Source of the DNA: Gloeophyllum trabeum ATCC 11539
Taxonomy: Eukaryota > Basidiomycota > Agaricomycetes > Gloeophyllales > Gloeophyllaceae
Reading direction: 5' to 3'
NCBI RefSeq assembly: GCF_000344685.1
Contig: NW_006920411.1
Location: 731,762 to 795,761 of the forward strand
Length of the DNA stretch: 64,000 nt
Shown: positions 1-12,300 of the stretch, piece after piece
Layout: each line of letters begins with the position of its first letter
Position numbering within the stretch: position 1 is the stretch's first letter
Made by a program: the position numbers and the translations under genes
Notes under the pieces: model-generated
The model's database searches: none
Seen by the model: the letters and a program-made list of their open reading frames with translations, nothing else
What the model was told of the DNA's origin: nothing

Positions 1-243
1 GCTTCAGCTTCCGCCACATCAATGATCCTCAGGACTCATCAACTTCCGCTTCCTAGCGAAGCCCGACGAGGTGATCCCGGCCAAGTCTTGATGACAGCAC
101 TTCTTCATCAACCCGCTGTGAGGGGGAGAAGATGATGCCCAAGATGTATGATATACCGTGCTCCGCGGTCGCGATAAAACAGCGCGATGGGACAGTATAC
201 CTCCACTTGCATCGGGAGCTCTAGAAAACACACTACCCACAAA

Positions 244-1296
244 ATGGCACACAACCTCACCACAAAAATTGTCACATCCTCGGACGGGGCGAAGATATAC
301 GCAGAGGGTGCTGGTAATCCCAACGGTCCGGGCATCGTATTCGTGCACGGGTTGTCCTTGACAGCAGCGGTTTTCGATCGTTTCTTCGAGGACCATGAAC
401 TGCTGAAAGAATTCCATCTGGTGAGTTAATCGTTGTTGATGTAGTACCTGGCGTACTAACATACTCACGAGGTGCGTTATGATTTACGAGGTCACGGCCG
501 CAGTGCAAAGCCAGATACTATCGAAGGCCATGCATCGTCATTGTACGCTGACGATTTTGTCGCTGTTGCCAATGCATTCGGTCTGAAGAAGCCCGTTCAC
601 TTTGGCTGGTCAGTACACTCGTACCCCTACGTCGTACAGCTCACTGACCTTATACCGTAGGAGTTATGGAGGTGGGTAACGTCCACCATCGAAGTTCAGA
701 TCTACCGAGGTAAACGTGACCTCTTCTAAGGGACTGTTGCGGCCGATTATGCCCAATACGTGCAACCCCTACCCGTATCCGGTGTCATATATGCTTGCTC
801 ACTCCCATATGTCGGTCCAATCATGAACGTCGTCGGTCTGCCTGCTATCCTGGGTTTCCTTCCTGGCCTATTGACGACCGACGACGTTGTGTTGAACCGC
901 CGCACCGCCATCGAGTTCGGTGACTCTGTCTGGGCGGAACCAGAAAAAGTCCCCTTCAAGACCCGATGCGAGTGGGTCGGCTCCTCAATCTTCCAATCCC
1001 CGAAAGACGCCAATTTCGTCCTCACCCGACCTCAGGACCCCGCAGGCTTATTCAAGGCTGGTTCAGAGGGTCTACCCCTACTTGTCCTTAGCGGCACGGC
1101 GGATAGGCAAGTTGATGGGGAAGTGCTTGTTAGGGAGATGAAGCCGCATTTCAAGGACTTTGATGCGAAGTTCTTCGAGGGTGCAGGTCATGCTGTCTTC
1201 TACGACGCATACGAAGGGACTCGCGAAGCGACAGTATCTTTTGTCCGTCGAGTAACCGTGAGTGCTGAATTGGTATCATCGCATACCCCGCAGTGA
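244..1296 (+). CDS. Alpha/beta hydrolase, esterase/chloroperoxidase-like
   Basis: A serine hydrolase of the alpha/beta fold, about 296 residues, probably cytosolic because no signal peptide is seen. Exons read as 244-420, 472-608, 661-671 and 731-1296, which sum in frame. The oxyanion strand reads IVFVHG near residue 36. The nucleophile elbow GWSYGG is assembled over three exons, with the Ser in an 11-nt microexon. The acid is probably the Asp in SGTADRQVDGE and the base the His in GAGHAVFYD. The start at 244 is the first ATG that leaves a normal N-terminus; an in-frame ATG at 187 would add 19 unremarkable residues. A 36-nt GT-AG segment (1258-1293) ends exactly at the TGA and is a multiple of three, so the last 12 codons may be spliced out. 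The substrate cannot be told from sequence. Confidence 0.85.
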
Positions 1297-1693
1297 CATC
1301 TCATGTTATCAGGCATAGAGAAAGTTGGCTTCTTGAGCGCCACTTCTTCCGGGCTCAGTAGATTACCAAGGGCAATATGTGCGCTGACTACACTAAGATA
1401 CCTGTATATCCAGGGAAGTTTTTACTCCATACCTGCAAGTTGAACCGTTTTCTACTTGAGTTCGTTCCTAGCTCCTGCATTGTCATCAGGGACGCGGAAG
1501 TACCCGCGGTTCACCAGCACGCTCTATATTGGACTACGCGGATGGTGACCGAAAGTGTTCGATCATGGCCATAATCCTGCAGGTTGTGAACGAGACTGGC
1601 TGGCGAACTTAATGGTCAGCCGCGATGTTAACGAACCGACCATGTTATGGTTAGGGTTACACTGTCCGGATCACTGGCACGTTCCATCTACTA
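1297..1693. other. Intergenic, convergent 3' ends
   Basis: This gap lies between the ends of the hydrolase and the minus-strand transporter. It holds presumably both 3' UTRs. Short open frames here resemble no protein I recognise, and I see no repeat. Confidence 0.5.
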
Positions 1694-3618
1694 TTACAAA
1701 ATATATCGGAACCCAGGCGTTTTGATCCCCTGTTCCTCTTCTTGCTGAGCGAACTTCCTATTCAGATGTGCTAGGTGCAGCTTGAAGATATAACACATCA
1801 ATATACACAAGCCCGCGCAGGATATGCATATCGCGTAGGAGTATTCATATGTCGGACCCCAAGCTGTCGGCCAGATATACCTATGTACGTCCTCAGCCTC
1901 GCACGATGAGGGAGGTAATGGACGGGAGAGGACTCACGATCCAGCAATGTTTCCTAGCTGTGAGAAGGCATTCATCAGAGCCAGTGCTACGGCCCGTTTC
2001 GACGGTGGTCTCGGGAACGAATTGCTCATCCACGTATAGAGCACCGTGAACCCCGCATATCCCTGTGCCATCAAAAATCTGGAGCGCGTTACTAACGCGG
2101 TATAGGAAACAGGCAATAGGGAACCTACAGCGAAACATATCTAGCCGCGAGGTTCATCGTGCATATGGCGATGATGTACCCCACAATCCCGACTCCTAGA
2201 GATATCGAAATATGCCAGAACCGTTCTCGACGCATGTCCGAGTGACTGCGCAACTGCGTTAGTACCCTCTATACTCTGACCAGTCTTCCACTCACTAACA
2301 CACCGCGAACGTCTCCGCAGCAGCAAACACGAACGGCGGCGCGCACAACAGCAGCGTCACCGTCGTATTAAACCCCAGCGTCGCCGTGAGGGTGGGGAAG
2401 TACGCGTTGAACGAGAGCGCCAGGACCTGCGCAGTCATCGCGAGCGCCAGCCACCACACCTTCCAGTCCGTGAGCGCCATCGCGAGCCCGCGCATCTGCC
2501 CGACCTCCGTCTCCGCCTGGTCGCCTACGCCGACATCCTCCTCGAGCCGCTGCATGGCGAGCCTCCGCTCGGGCTCGGAGAGCCACCTGGTCGTCATCGG
2601 GAAGTCGGGCAGGATGAAGATCGCGCAGATGGCAACGAAGACGGTGAGCGAGCCTTCGATGTAGAAGAGCCACCTATTGCGCACTAGTGAGCATTTGAAG
2701 TCTTGCGCAGCGGCAGGACGCACCTCCATGCTTGGTGTCCCAGCACGCCTTCCATGCCATCCAAGATACCCGAGGCAATCAATGATCCGAAGGCATTACT
2801 GATGATATTCCCGCAGTACAAGATCGCCGTCCGGAACCCGACCTCGCTTCGTTTGTACCACTTCGAGATCAGGAACAGCGCCCCGGGGAAGAAGGCGGCC
2901 TCGACGAAGCCCAGGAAGAACCGCGTCAGAAGGGCGCCAATGAAGCTGTGCATTTAGGGACTGACAGTGAGCTCTTGTCAAGGCACTCGGGCAGGGTATG
3001 CATACTCACTTATGCGTAACCCCCGTCAGGCAGGATATAATTCCCCAGATGATCATACAGATCGGCAGGTGCAAGGACGGCTTCCCCACCCAATTCAACA
3101 GCAAATTCCTATTCAGACATCATCGGTCGACCGAGGGAACGAGCAGTCAGCTAGACGGACTTACGAAGGTATCTGCATCAATATGTATCCGACATAGAGA
3201 ATCGACAACAGCGTCGGGAACTGTTGGCCCGTAAGGTGCAAATCGGCTTCAAGACCTCTAAGCCGCGCTGCCCTGCATCAAAATCAGCATCTGAAGCCAT
3301 ACACCATTCCAGACTGGCACGTACGATGCATTATTCCGATCAATCTACTTGCCACAACGCGTTATCGAGTCCACTCAACTACAGAACCCGGAAACCACGC
3401 ACATAATTCAAAATATAAATCACGATCAAAATCGACATCCGCATGTCCAATTTCCGCAACAGCCTCTTCTCCATCCGCCTGCGCGCCTCGCGCCCCCCAA
3501 ACTCCGCGTCCGGGTCCTCCTCCACCTCGATTGCACTCACACCGTTCTCCCTGTCCTTCTCCGGGCCCGCAAAGGGGGATTCGGGCACCGCCTTCTCGAG
3601 GGAGGGCGACGCGGACAT
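1694..3618 (-). CDS. MFS transporter, anion:cation symporter (Dal5/Tna1-like) family
   Basis: A plasma-membrane permease of the major facilitator superfamily, by resemblance in the fungal ACS group that imports organic anions, allantoate or vitamins; the substrate is unknown. Translation starts at the ATG at 3618 (MSASPSLEK) and ends with FRYIL and a TAA at 1694-1696. The N-terminus is charged, then the first helix carries RMSILIVIYILNY and a 20-nt exon encoding IDRNNAS. The family signature segment RFFLGFVEAAFFPGALFLIS lies around the fourth to fifth helix. The last exon encodes YIWPTAWGPTYEYSYAICIS. All exons needed for a full 12-helix protein are present and open. It is a close paralog of the plus-strand gene at 7283-9142, but has an extra intron inside the AWRWLF segment. 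An upstream in-frame ATG at 3687 is less likely by comparison with the paralog. Confidence 0.87.
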
Positions 3619-4190
3619 GGTCGTTACAAGTCGTGATGTCGGGAAAGCAACTAGGTTAGGCACCGAGAGCCTGAGGAGCCTCACCACATCGCGCTACTCC
3701 CGATCTAATATAACACCCTCCAAGGGACGCCCGCGCCGTTCGGAACGACGGCTCCTGCACCCCTTCTTCGACGGTACGAAGAAGGCAGCCGTAGTGGATA
3801 TGCACTGGTCACAAGATCCCGGCTCTCTGAAGAAGACAAGAAGTTCATACCAGACGCTTATAAGCAGAAAGCTCGGGGAATCCCTCGTCATGTGATGACC
3901 CATGCACAGACGCGACTTGGCATGGAGGGACGGACTGATGGTGTCTGACATTGGTCTCGGGGAACATGTCATAAGGTTTCTGGCAGAGCACATAAAATTT
4001 TCATTGCGGCAGGACAACCGATTGACAACTAGAGTACACTCAACGGTATACATTAAAAATACATAATCTTTTTACGGAGAGCGTAAACGTCCACACGCGT
4101 GAGTCCGTCGTATTCTTATCTACTTCCTCAGGCGGCGCCTGAGTTATTGATGATCAGCCTAAGTTTATAGTGGGCCTCCACAAGAACTGC
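3619..4190. other. Intergenic, promoter side of minus MFS gene
   Basis: No gene seen. It contains the upstream region of the minus-strand transporter and the 3' flank of the NmrA-like gene. A long antisense open frame overlapping the transporter's first exon extends into this region and looks like a shadow. Confidence 0.5.
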
Positions 4191-5332
4191 TCACCTCTTG
4201 GGCTTGAACTCAGCATCATAGATCTTCCAGAAATCTGGAGGCTCCGTCGGTTGCTCGCCCGTAATGGCGTAGTAGGCCAGAGTCGACACGTAGTTGGTTT
4301 TGCCTTCCCGAACCAGGGAGTAGTACTCTAGCAGATACTCCTTCTCAGATTCGTCGACGTCGGTGTCAGCATCTAGGATTTCCTTTGCTTCCTCTCTGAA
4401 TGGAGACGCGAGTAGTGAGCAAAGGAAGGCAAGGGTGGGCAAGAAGTAAGTGAAGTAAGTGCTTACGGAGAGATATCTTCAAATTCGAGATTCAGACCAG
4501 CCTGCTTTGCCGCCTCGGCCAACTCCGTCCCGCTGGTCATCCTAGCAAGGCAACGGCGTGTTAACTCGGTTGTCAAGTACTAAAGCTCCAGCTGAAACTC
4601 ACATAGGCCCAGTCAAAATGATTAGCTGACCGCGATGCTTGTCGTTAAGACCCTGCGGGCCTTCGCCCGTTAGGACGTGAGCAGCGACCTGAGCAATGTC
4701 ACCTAGTGCAACCGGAGCAAACTTATGCGTTGGGCCGATTGGTAGACGGAGCTTTCCGTTCTTTTGCGCATCCTTGTTGTAAAGAAGGAGGTTCTCGGCG
4801 TAGAACCCCGCACTGTGACGGGTGGGTAAGACGCATATACTGAGGAGAATACGGTGAGATTGACTTACCGGATGATGACCGGCGAATGGCCTGCCTCTGT
4901 CGTAGTCAGACCCTTGGCCTCCATAAACAAGGCTTCGATCTTAATGAACTCTCTCAACCGCGGATGTTTATCCTCGTCCGCCAAATCCGCGGCAGCGGAG
5001 CTTAGCAGGACGGTATTCTTCACGCCCGCCTCGCGCGTCGCGGTTATCATCTCCTGCGCGAGCTTGAGTTTATTCTTGTGCGCGGGCGGGATCAAGAGAA
5101 TCGTGTCCGCGCCCGAGTCCTTGAGGCTCTTCGTGAGGCCCTTGACGTCGCCGGGCTTGTGCGGGACGACCTTCGCGCCGAGCTCGGCGAGGTCCTCGCA
5201 TTTGTCGGGATGCAGCGCGAGGCAGGTGAGCTCCTTGATCTTACCGGAGAACGCCTCGTCGGTGAGGATGAGCTCGGCGATGAGGTGGCCCGTCTGGCCG
5301 TCGGCGGCGGTGATGCAGAGCTTGCGGGACAT
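4191..5332 (-). CDS. NmrA-like NAD(P)-binding oxidoreductase
   Basis: An atypical short-chain-dehydrogenase (NmrA/isoflavone-reductase-like) protein of about 300 residues with a Rossmann fold. Such proteins are either reductases or redox-sensing regulators. Exon 1 (5332 to about 4866) starts MSRKLCITAADGQTG, the NAD(P)-binding glycine motif, and includes DTILLIPP and NTVLLSSAA, typical beta-strands of the fold. After introns follow AGFYAENLLLYNK, then IAQVAAHVLTGEGPQGLND, then ILTGPMMTSGTELAEAA. The last exon ends with DAEFKPKR and a TGA. No canonical YxxxK catalytic pair is evident, as usual for this class. It shares a 335-bp divergent promoter region with the RING gene at 5668. Confidence 0.85.
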
Positions 5333-5667
5333 AATGTGAGTGAAATTCGAATATTATTGCAGAGGAGGGTGTATGCGCCGTATTTGTAGGCGGGCGGGGG
5401 GTGACGCGCCTGTCGTCATCGGCGTCATGCGGGGCAGGGTTATCCAGGGAATCGAGTAGCAGTGGCTGCTCAGCGCGGGGCTCGACGCCAAGCTCTACCG
5501 TAAAGTCCAGCGCGGGACTCGGCGGACCTGCTTCTCGCTGTGATCGGCGGGGGACCTGTGCGGTGCAAGTCACGTGCGGTACGCGTTGTTTCCGCGCGCG
5601 TCGGGTCGTGTTGTTTGGCACCGGGTTCAACGGCGTCGAGTCTCTTGCTCTGCCTCTTGCGACTGCT
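5333..5667. promoter_or_regulatory. Divergent intergenic region (NmrA-like / RING)
   Basis: The 335 bp between two divergently transcribed start codons must contain both promoters. It is GC-rich with no clear TATA box. Calling it a shared promoter is inference from layout. Confidence 0.4.
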
Positions 5668-6547
5668 ATGGCTGAATTTCGTCCACTCTCCGAGATTTGC
5701 CTGAGCCCTTACGACCGTGCAAGACTGCTGGTCAGCAGACTACCAGAGCTGAAACCAGAAGCGGTCGACCTGGACGAGTGCTGCCCGATTTGCCTCTTGA
5801 CTTTCCGGACTTTTTTCGAGGAGGGATCCGGCTCGGGGAATGAGAATAAAGAGGGGGGTTACGAACAGAGCGATAATGAGAGAGGGGTTACCAAGCTTGT
5901 CGGATGCGGTCATGTTTTCTGTAGGAAGGAGTAAGTGCTAAACCTCTTTTCCCGTGCCGGCTGCCGTTTACCTCGCATCCCTTCTCAGCTTAAACGAGTG
6001 GATACTTGGCCTTGTGAGTCTTGTTTGCCTTGCTATCACTCTCGGGAGACGACCCATGCCCTCGACCAGCACGGAACCTGCCCGATCTGCCGGCACCGCT
6101 TCCTCGACATCAAGCCCCCTTCGGAGTCCGACGACGAGTCCTCCGACGGCGGCGAATGGCTGCCCAACTCAAACTCGGACGACCCAGATTTTGAGGACGA
6201 GGAGGATGTATTCATGGATGAGACGGACGAGTTCGGAGACGTCGAGCCAGACGTGGACTTGCGCGATGGGACAGGTATAGGGGACATGGATTGGCAAACG
6301 GATGGCACGGATTGGGATGAGGATGGCGGGCTGGGGACTGACGAGGATTGGGGACTGACGGACTGGGATTCGAGCATGTCGTCCGAGAGCGGGTTTGCGA
6401 GTGCCGAAGAGAGCACGGCAGAAGACAGTACGCGCTTTTCCTCGTCTTGTATGGCCTTTCACCTGACGAACTACTTTAGCTCCGGGTATACACGACGGTA
6501 CCGATGCGGAGACGTCTGACTCCTCTGTCCAGGGAGGAGCGAAGTAA
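5668..6547 (+). CDS. RING finger protein with Asp zinc-ligand and acidic tail
   Basis: A probable E3 ubiquitin ligase of about 237 residues starting MAEFRPLSEICLSPYD. Exons 5668-5930, 5989-6013, 6070-6427 and 6480-6547 sum in frame. The RING has CPIC near residue 36, then a long acidic insertion, CGHVFC, and CPICR. The sixth ligand position of a C3HC4 RING, two residues after VFC, is Asp (FCRKD) instead of Cys. The tail is extremely acidic (DDPDFEDEEDVFMDETDEF and several DWxxDG-like repeats), suggesting an unfolded interaction region. The second exon is only 25 nt and codes the linker LNEWILGL, the Asp itself being split across the junction. The last intron is inferred; without splicing the frame would end at 6519. 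The RING at 19685-20579 has the same substitution and exon. Confidence 0.8.
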
Positions 6548-7282
6548 TATTACTGCATTCGCGAGCATGTACGATACATTTATCTTCCACCACATCTAAA
6601 CGGCACAACATTTGTAGACCTCACAAGCACACCCTATTTTTATTGATTCTGTCTATTTTCTCTGGTCAATGGGTGACTTCACTGCCATTCCTCGGTGGAA
6701 CCGATGTGATACAGGTGCTATGCATTGCTTGAACATTGCAAATTTAGGCCATCTCCTATTCATCCTATTCTAATCCCCTGTACTATCCCGGCGTTTCAGG
6801 TCCATGTGGTGAAGGAGGGCGCTAGCCTTCTCTGTGCCAATCATCCACCGGAACCACGACGAACGACATAGCAAGCAAAACTGTTTTCATTGTTCCGGTC
6901 ATTGGTGCTGCTCTTGCTGATTATTTTGAAGAAAGTAATGCCCCACTACAATCCAGACTGAATTCGGCTAGAACCAAGCTTATAGCAGTCCTATGCCGCA
7001 CGTTGTGCCCCTGTATGAAGTGCACCTCCGGAGCCGCGGGCCGTGATCCGCCAGCAGCGTCCTCCTCGACGTGATCGACGCTCTCGGCAATTGCATTTTT
7101 CTACCGTACCTGTCGCCGGAGCCCCGCATCAACCCCGCATAAACCTGCAGAGCAGGCCGGGGGCACGGAATATCTATGCACGCGCGTCGATATGGATGGC
7201 TCCGCGCCAGGATTTATAACCCCCTGCGCCCTGAACCCGGATCAGGGTATCTGCCTGTCCCCCACGGTACTTGTCCCCCGCG
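6548..7282. other. Intergenic, upstream of plus MFS gene
   Basis: No coding sequence found. A TATA-like TTTATAA at about 7211, roughly 70 bp before the transporter ATG, may be its core promoter. The rest shows no repeats or RNA gene that I can recognise. Confidence 0.4.
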
Positions 7283-9142
7283 ATGCCGTCGTCGTTGAAG
7301 TCTGAGCGCGATATAGAGGAGACAGAGGTCAGCCAGGTGCCGAAGGCCCGTGTGGATGGCGACCAGGAGTTTGGGGGGACGGAGGCAAGGAAGGCGATGG
7401 AAAAGAAGCTGTTGAGGAAGTTGGACCTCAGGATGTCGATTTTGATCGTGATTTATATCTTGAACTATGTGAGTGCCTTTCGAGTCGAGGTTCGACCGAG
7501 GAGGGGGCTGATCATTTGTTTCTGCGCGGACAGATTGATAGGAATAATGCTTCGTGGGTGTCCTTGATTGTGCGCGAAATGGGAAGAGGCGTACTAATGC
7601 ATAGCAACAGAGCCGCTAGACTTCGAGGCTTCGAAGCGGATTTGCATCTCAAGGGACAGGAATTTAATACTATACTCAGTATCCTTTATGTGGGCTACAT
7701 TATCATGCAGATACCTTCGTAAGTGTTACATGAGACGGTTTCGTCTATCGTGGCATCTCACGTCTATGTTCAGGAACATGTTCCTCAACTATATTGGGCG
7801 GCCGTCATTATACCTGCCTAGCTGTATGATCATCTGGGGTACACTATCCATCCTCACCGGGATAACTAACAAGTAAGCTTACCTCCCTTTCTTCCCATAT
7901 TCCCCCTCTGACCTTGCCCCAGCTTTACCGGCGCTCTCCTCACGCGCTTCTTCCTCGGCTTCGTCGAGGCCGCCTTCTTCCCTGGCGCGCTCTTCCTGCT
8001 CTCAAAGTGGTACAAACGCTCCGAGCTCGGCGTGCGCACCGCGCTCCTCTCGTGCGGCTCGCTCATCTCCAACGCCTTTGGCACGCTCCTCGCGTCGGGC
8101 ATCCTCGACGGCATGGAGGGCAAGATGGGCCGCGCCGCGTGGCGCTGGCTCTTCTACATCGAGGGCGCGCTCACTGTCTTCTTCGCCATCCTCGCGATCT
8201 TCATCCTCCCCGACTTCCCCGCGACGACGCACGGCTGGCTGTCCCCGCTCGAGGTGCGCCTCGCGGAGAAGCGCATGGAGGAGGACGTCGGCGTCGGCGA
8301 CGAGGACCAGACGGAGCCCGCTGGCCATATGGCGGGCCTGGTAATGGCGCTGACGGACTGGAAGGTGTGGTGGCTGGCGCTCGCGCTGACGAGCATGGTC
8401 GTAAGCCTGAGCTTCAACGCGTTCTTCCCGACGTTGAGCGCGACGATGGGGTTCAACACCACGGTCACGCTGCTCCTGTGTGCCCCACCCTGGGTTTTTG
8501 CCACCGCTATCGCTTTCTTGGATACGAGGTCAGTATCTGGTGCCTCACGGTGTCGTGGTGGTCGTGGATTAATCTCTTGATGCCAGGCATTCGGACAAGT
8601 CAGGAGAGCGGTTCTACCATGTTGCCGTCCCGCTGGCATTTGGGATCGTTGGATTTATCATCGCGGTGTCGACAATGAACACCGCCGCTCGATACATCTC
8701 TCTGTAAGCAGACCCCCTTGCTGACATCCCTGCCCTCTGGACTCACTGGATATCGCGTAGCTTCTTGATGGCCCAGTCCTACGCAGGCTTCATTACTTTC
8801 TTAACGTGGGTCAGCAACACCTTCGCTCGGCCACCATCGAAGCGAGCGGTTGCTCTCGCGTGGGTGAACGCGTTCTCGCAGCTGGGTAACATCGCTGGAT
8901 CGTGAGTATCATTGTTCCAGTCTCCAGATCAGCGAGAACAATCTAACTTGGAAACTAGCTATGTCTGGCCGAAGGGGTGGGGGCCCACCTACCGCTACTC
9001 CTATGCCATCTGCATATCCTGCAATGGTCTCACAATCATCATGTGCTTGATTTTCCGGTGGCACCTTGCGCGGCTGAATAAAAAGGCTGAGGAGCGCGAG
9101 GCGGCGGAGGGGAGAGAGAAAGGGTACCGCTACATGTTGTGA
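7283..9142 (+). CDS. MFS transporter, anion:cation symporter family (paralog)
   Basis: Plasma-membrane permease, 486 residues from eight exons: 7283-7468, 7534-7553, 7611-7718, 7774-7872, 7923-8528, 8587-8703, 8761-8901, 8959-9142, which sum in frame. The start gives MPSSLKSERDIEETEV and a charged cytosolic N-terminus before RMSILIVIYILNY. The MFS family segment RFFLGFVEAAFFPGALFLLS, the motif SKWYKRSELGVRTALL after it, and a central charged loop (MEEDVGVGDEDQTEP) are clear. The C-terminal tail is cytosolic and charged, ending GYRYML. Compared with the minus-strand copy at 1694-3618 the intron positions match, except that AWRWLF is uninterrupted here. Exon 5 is markedly GC-rich. Substrate unknown; allantoate, nicotinate or related anions are family examples. 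Confidence 0.92.
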
Positions 9143-9343
9143 TTTTATGATTGTAATGGAAAATAAATGGATTTTGATGACTCTACGAGAGCGGAATTAC
9201 GGCCCGGTTACCGCGCTGATAATGCTCGGGGAAACCTCGGTGCAGGTGATCGTGCACCCGTCAGGTCAGGATCCATACAATCTGTGCATATAAACTGATG
9301 TACTCAAGACCGCAAGCCTTCCACCGTTCGTGTTGTCTTTAGC

Positions 9344-12300
9344 ATGATTTCCAGCTCTCTAACTTCACTGACTGACGGCTGGTCATTCACCCAGGTGGGC
9401 GGAGGGCAGGGCACGAAGGACGGCGAGTGGCTTGCGTGCTCGGAGTTCCCGACCACGGTACACGTCGAGCTGCTTAAGTTGAAGAGGATTCCGGATCCTG
9501 CATGTCGTTTCCCTTTGGTCAAGGCGAATATGATCTGACAGGTGGCCACGCAGTTCATCGGGCTTCATGAATGGGACGTGCAATGTGGGTGCGAAAGTAT
9601 GTGCCTGGTGAAGTAGACCTGAGAGCCATGCACAGGGATCGGCGAAACGGATTGGGCGTTCAAAAAGTCGTTCATGGTCAAGGAATCTGATGTTGCTGCC
9701 TCGAACGTGGATCTTGTATTCGACGGCGTCGACACGTTCGCGTCAGTGAAGCTTGTGAGTAGTGGTGGCTCTTAATTAATAAAACTGCCTCGGAAATTAC
9801 CTGACCCTATGATGCGAACAGAATGGTGATGAGATCCTTAAGTGCGTTGTTTGATCCTGATAACTGCTGCAACCTAACGCGTGCTCAGGACGCACAACCA
9901 ATTCCTCAGCTACCGCGTGCCGGTCAAGAGGCTGCTGAAAGTGGGATCCAACGAGCTCACGCTCACTTTTGAGAGCGCCTTCTACAGGGTAGGGTCCCGC
10001 CGACTCAGTCGGTGATGCGACTGACGGGCCTCTTAGGGCAGAGACCTTCAGAAAAAGCATGGCAAGTTGGCGCTCTGGAATGGAGACTCTAGTCGCCTCC
10101 ATGTTCGTAAGGCACAGTACAAGTATGCAAATGGCATACATCCACTTTGGTCTTCATGCTAATACTGGCTCTCTTCGTAGCTACGGATGGGACTGGGGTA
10201 AGTCGATCGTCGTTCCTCTAAGCACTCTCCATGAATTATTCTGACCATAATTGGCCCCTCCAGGCCCAGTCCTGATGACCGTCGGACCCTGGCGTCCCAT
10301 TCACCTCCACTCATACACAACACGCATTTCCTCGCTCTTTGCAAACGCCATCGTCTCGTCCAGCCTCGAGCCTACCCTTGACGTGCGGTTCTCCCTCTCC
10401 CACAAGGTTGCTAGCACCGCTTCTGTCACCCTCAGAGACCTTAAAGGGAAGGTCATTCTCGTAAACGAGAAGGCGGCGGTCAATGATGGTGAAGGCGAGT
10501 TGATATTTAAGCCTAGCAACGACCAGGTCGAGTTGTGGTATCCCGTCGGGTACGGGGCGCAGCCCATTTATACGGTCGAAGTTGCCGTAAAGGATCAGGT
10601 AACCATCTTCTTGTTCATGTTCTGGGCCACAGTGAACAACGTTCCACTAGAATGGCAACGTGCTGTGTACGGAGACACGGAAGATAGCCTTCCGTCGTGC
10701 CCAGGTCGTTCAGGACAAGCTTATCGACCAGGAAGGCCGCACGTTCCTCTTCGAGATCAATAATGTCCGCATCTTCTGCGGAGGTATGCGTCCTACTTGT
10801 ATACGAGACTTGCTACTGCCTAGCTGATCCACCAAACATTCATCCAGGCTCCAACTGGATCCCAGCAGATTCTTTCTTGACGACGTGAGTGTATGCGTCT
10901 TTTACCGATGTGCGGATGACATATTGATGATTGTATTCTTGGGCCAGGATGACTGCGGAACGATACAGGGCTTGGCTCCAACTACTGGTCGATGGGAACC
11001 AGAATATGATCCGCGTCTGGGGTGGGGGCATATACGAGCCCGACGTGTTTTACGACATTTGCGACGGTATGCGTAATCAGTTCTTTCTTTGGTTGAACTA
11101 CCCATTCAACTATTCACAGAGCTTGGGATTATGGTCTGGCAGGACTTTATGTTCGGCTGTGGTCAAGTGGGTGTTGTTCATTGTGCATTTGAATACGTGC
11201 TCATGATCATGCAATCATGCAGTACCCCGCATACGACTCTTTCGTGGAATCCGTGCGTGAGGAGGCGGAACAGCAGGTGAAGAGGCTGAGACATCATCCC
11301 TCGCTTGTGATCTTCGGTCAGTATATGCGCGTCGAAAGTTTAAGACAGTGACTAATGTAGCGCATGCAGCTGGCAACAACGAAGGTACTCATCCTTTCTA
11401 TAGTTCCTCTTGGAGTCCCACAAACCTTGACGTTCGCAGACTACCAACTTGCGGAATCAAACAAACTCGACCTAGACTATAACGACGAAACCTCCGACTT
11501 CCGCAAGACCAACTTCCCGGCACGCTATATTTACGAGCGTGTCTTGCCTTCGGTGGTCGAGAAGTTCTCAACCATCCACTATCACCGCAGCTCGCCGTAT
11601 AGCGGCTTCGGGAAGGATACTAGGAACCAGCAATACGGCGACCTTCATCAGTGTGCGTTGAACGTTCGAACTATACAGGGGATGACTGACTTGGCGGATG
11701 CTATTATACAGGGAACGTTTGGCACGGGTCGCAGGAACCATGGCACAACTGGGACATCCTGGCAGGGCGCTTCGTCTCCGAGTTCGGCATGTATGCGCCT
11801 TTCTACTGCTCGGCGGCGCTCTGGTGAAGAGTACTGACGCCTACTCCATACAGGGAGGCTTACCCGAACATTCGTACCGTCGATTATTGGCTCGGTGGCG
11901 ATAAGGCGGAACGCTACCCTCAGTCTAGGTGCGGTACGAACAAGTGGGTGAAGGGGTGGCTTGACATAATCACTGCAACAGGACTATGAATAATCATAAC
12001 AAAGCGGATGGGTTTGAACGCCGGCTCGAGGTGTGCTGTTATCGTGATGTTCAGCTGACCTGTATAATCAATTGTGTTTACGGCAGCTCTACCTAGTGGA
12101 GAACTTCAAGCATTCTTTCGAAATGGATAGGTACGCGGGATCATTCAAGTTGGATGCCTAAGTGCTGGGTGTTGATTACTATGCCAGCTATGTATACTAT
12201 ACCCAGGTGATGCAGGCAGAGACGCTGGCCTCGGCCTACCGGCTGTGGCGGCGTAACTGGCGCGGCAAAGGGAGGGAATACACGGCCGGTGCTCTTGTGT

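Noticed and set aside
6036..6416. Ser-rich minus-strand frame
   Set aside because: Exact antisense of the acidic tail of the RING protein; Asp/Glu codons read as Ser-rich on the other strand.
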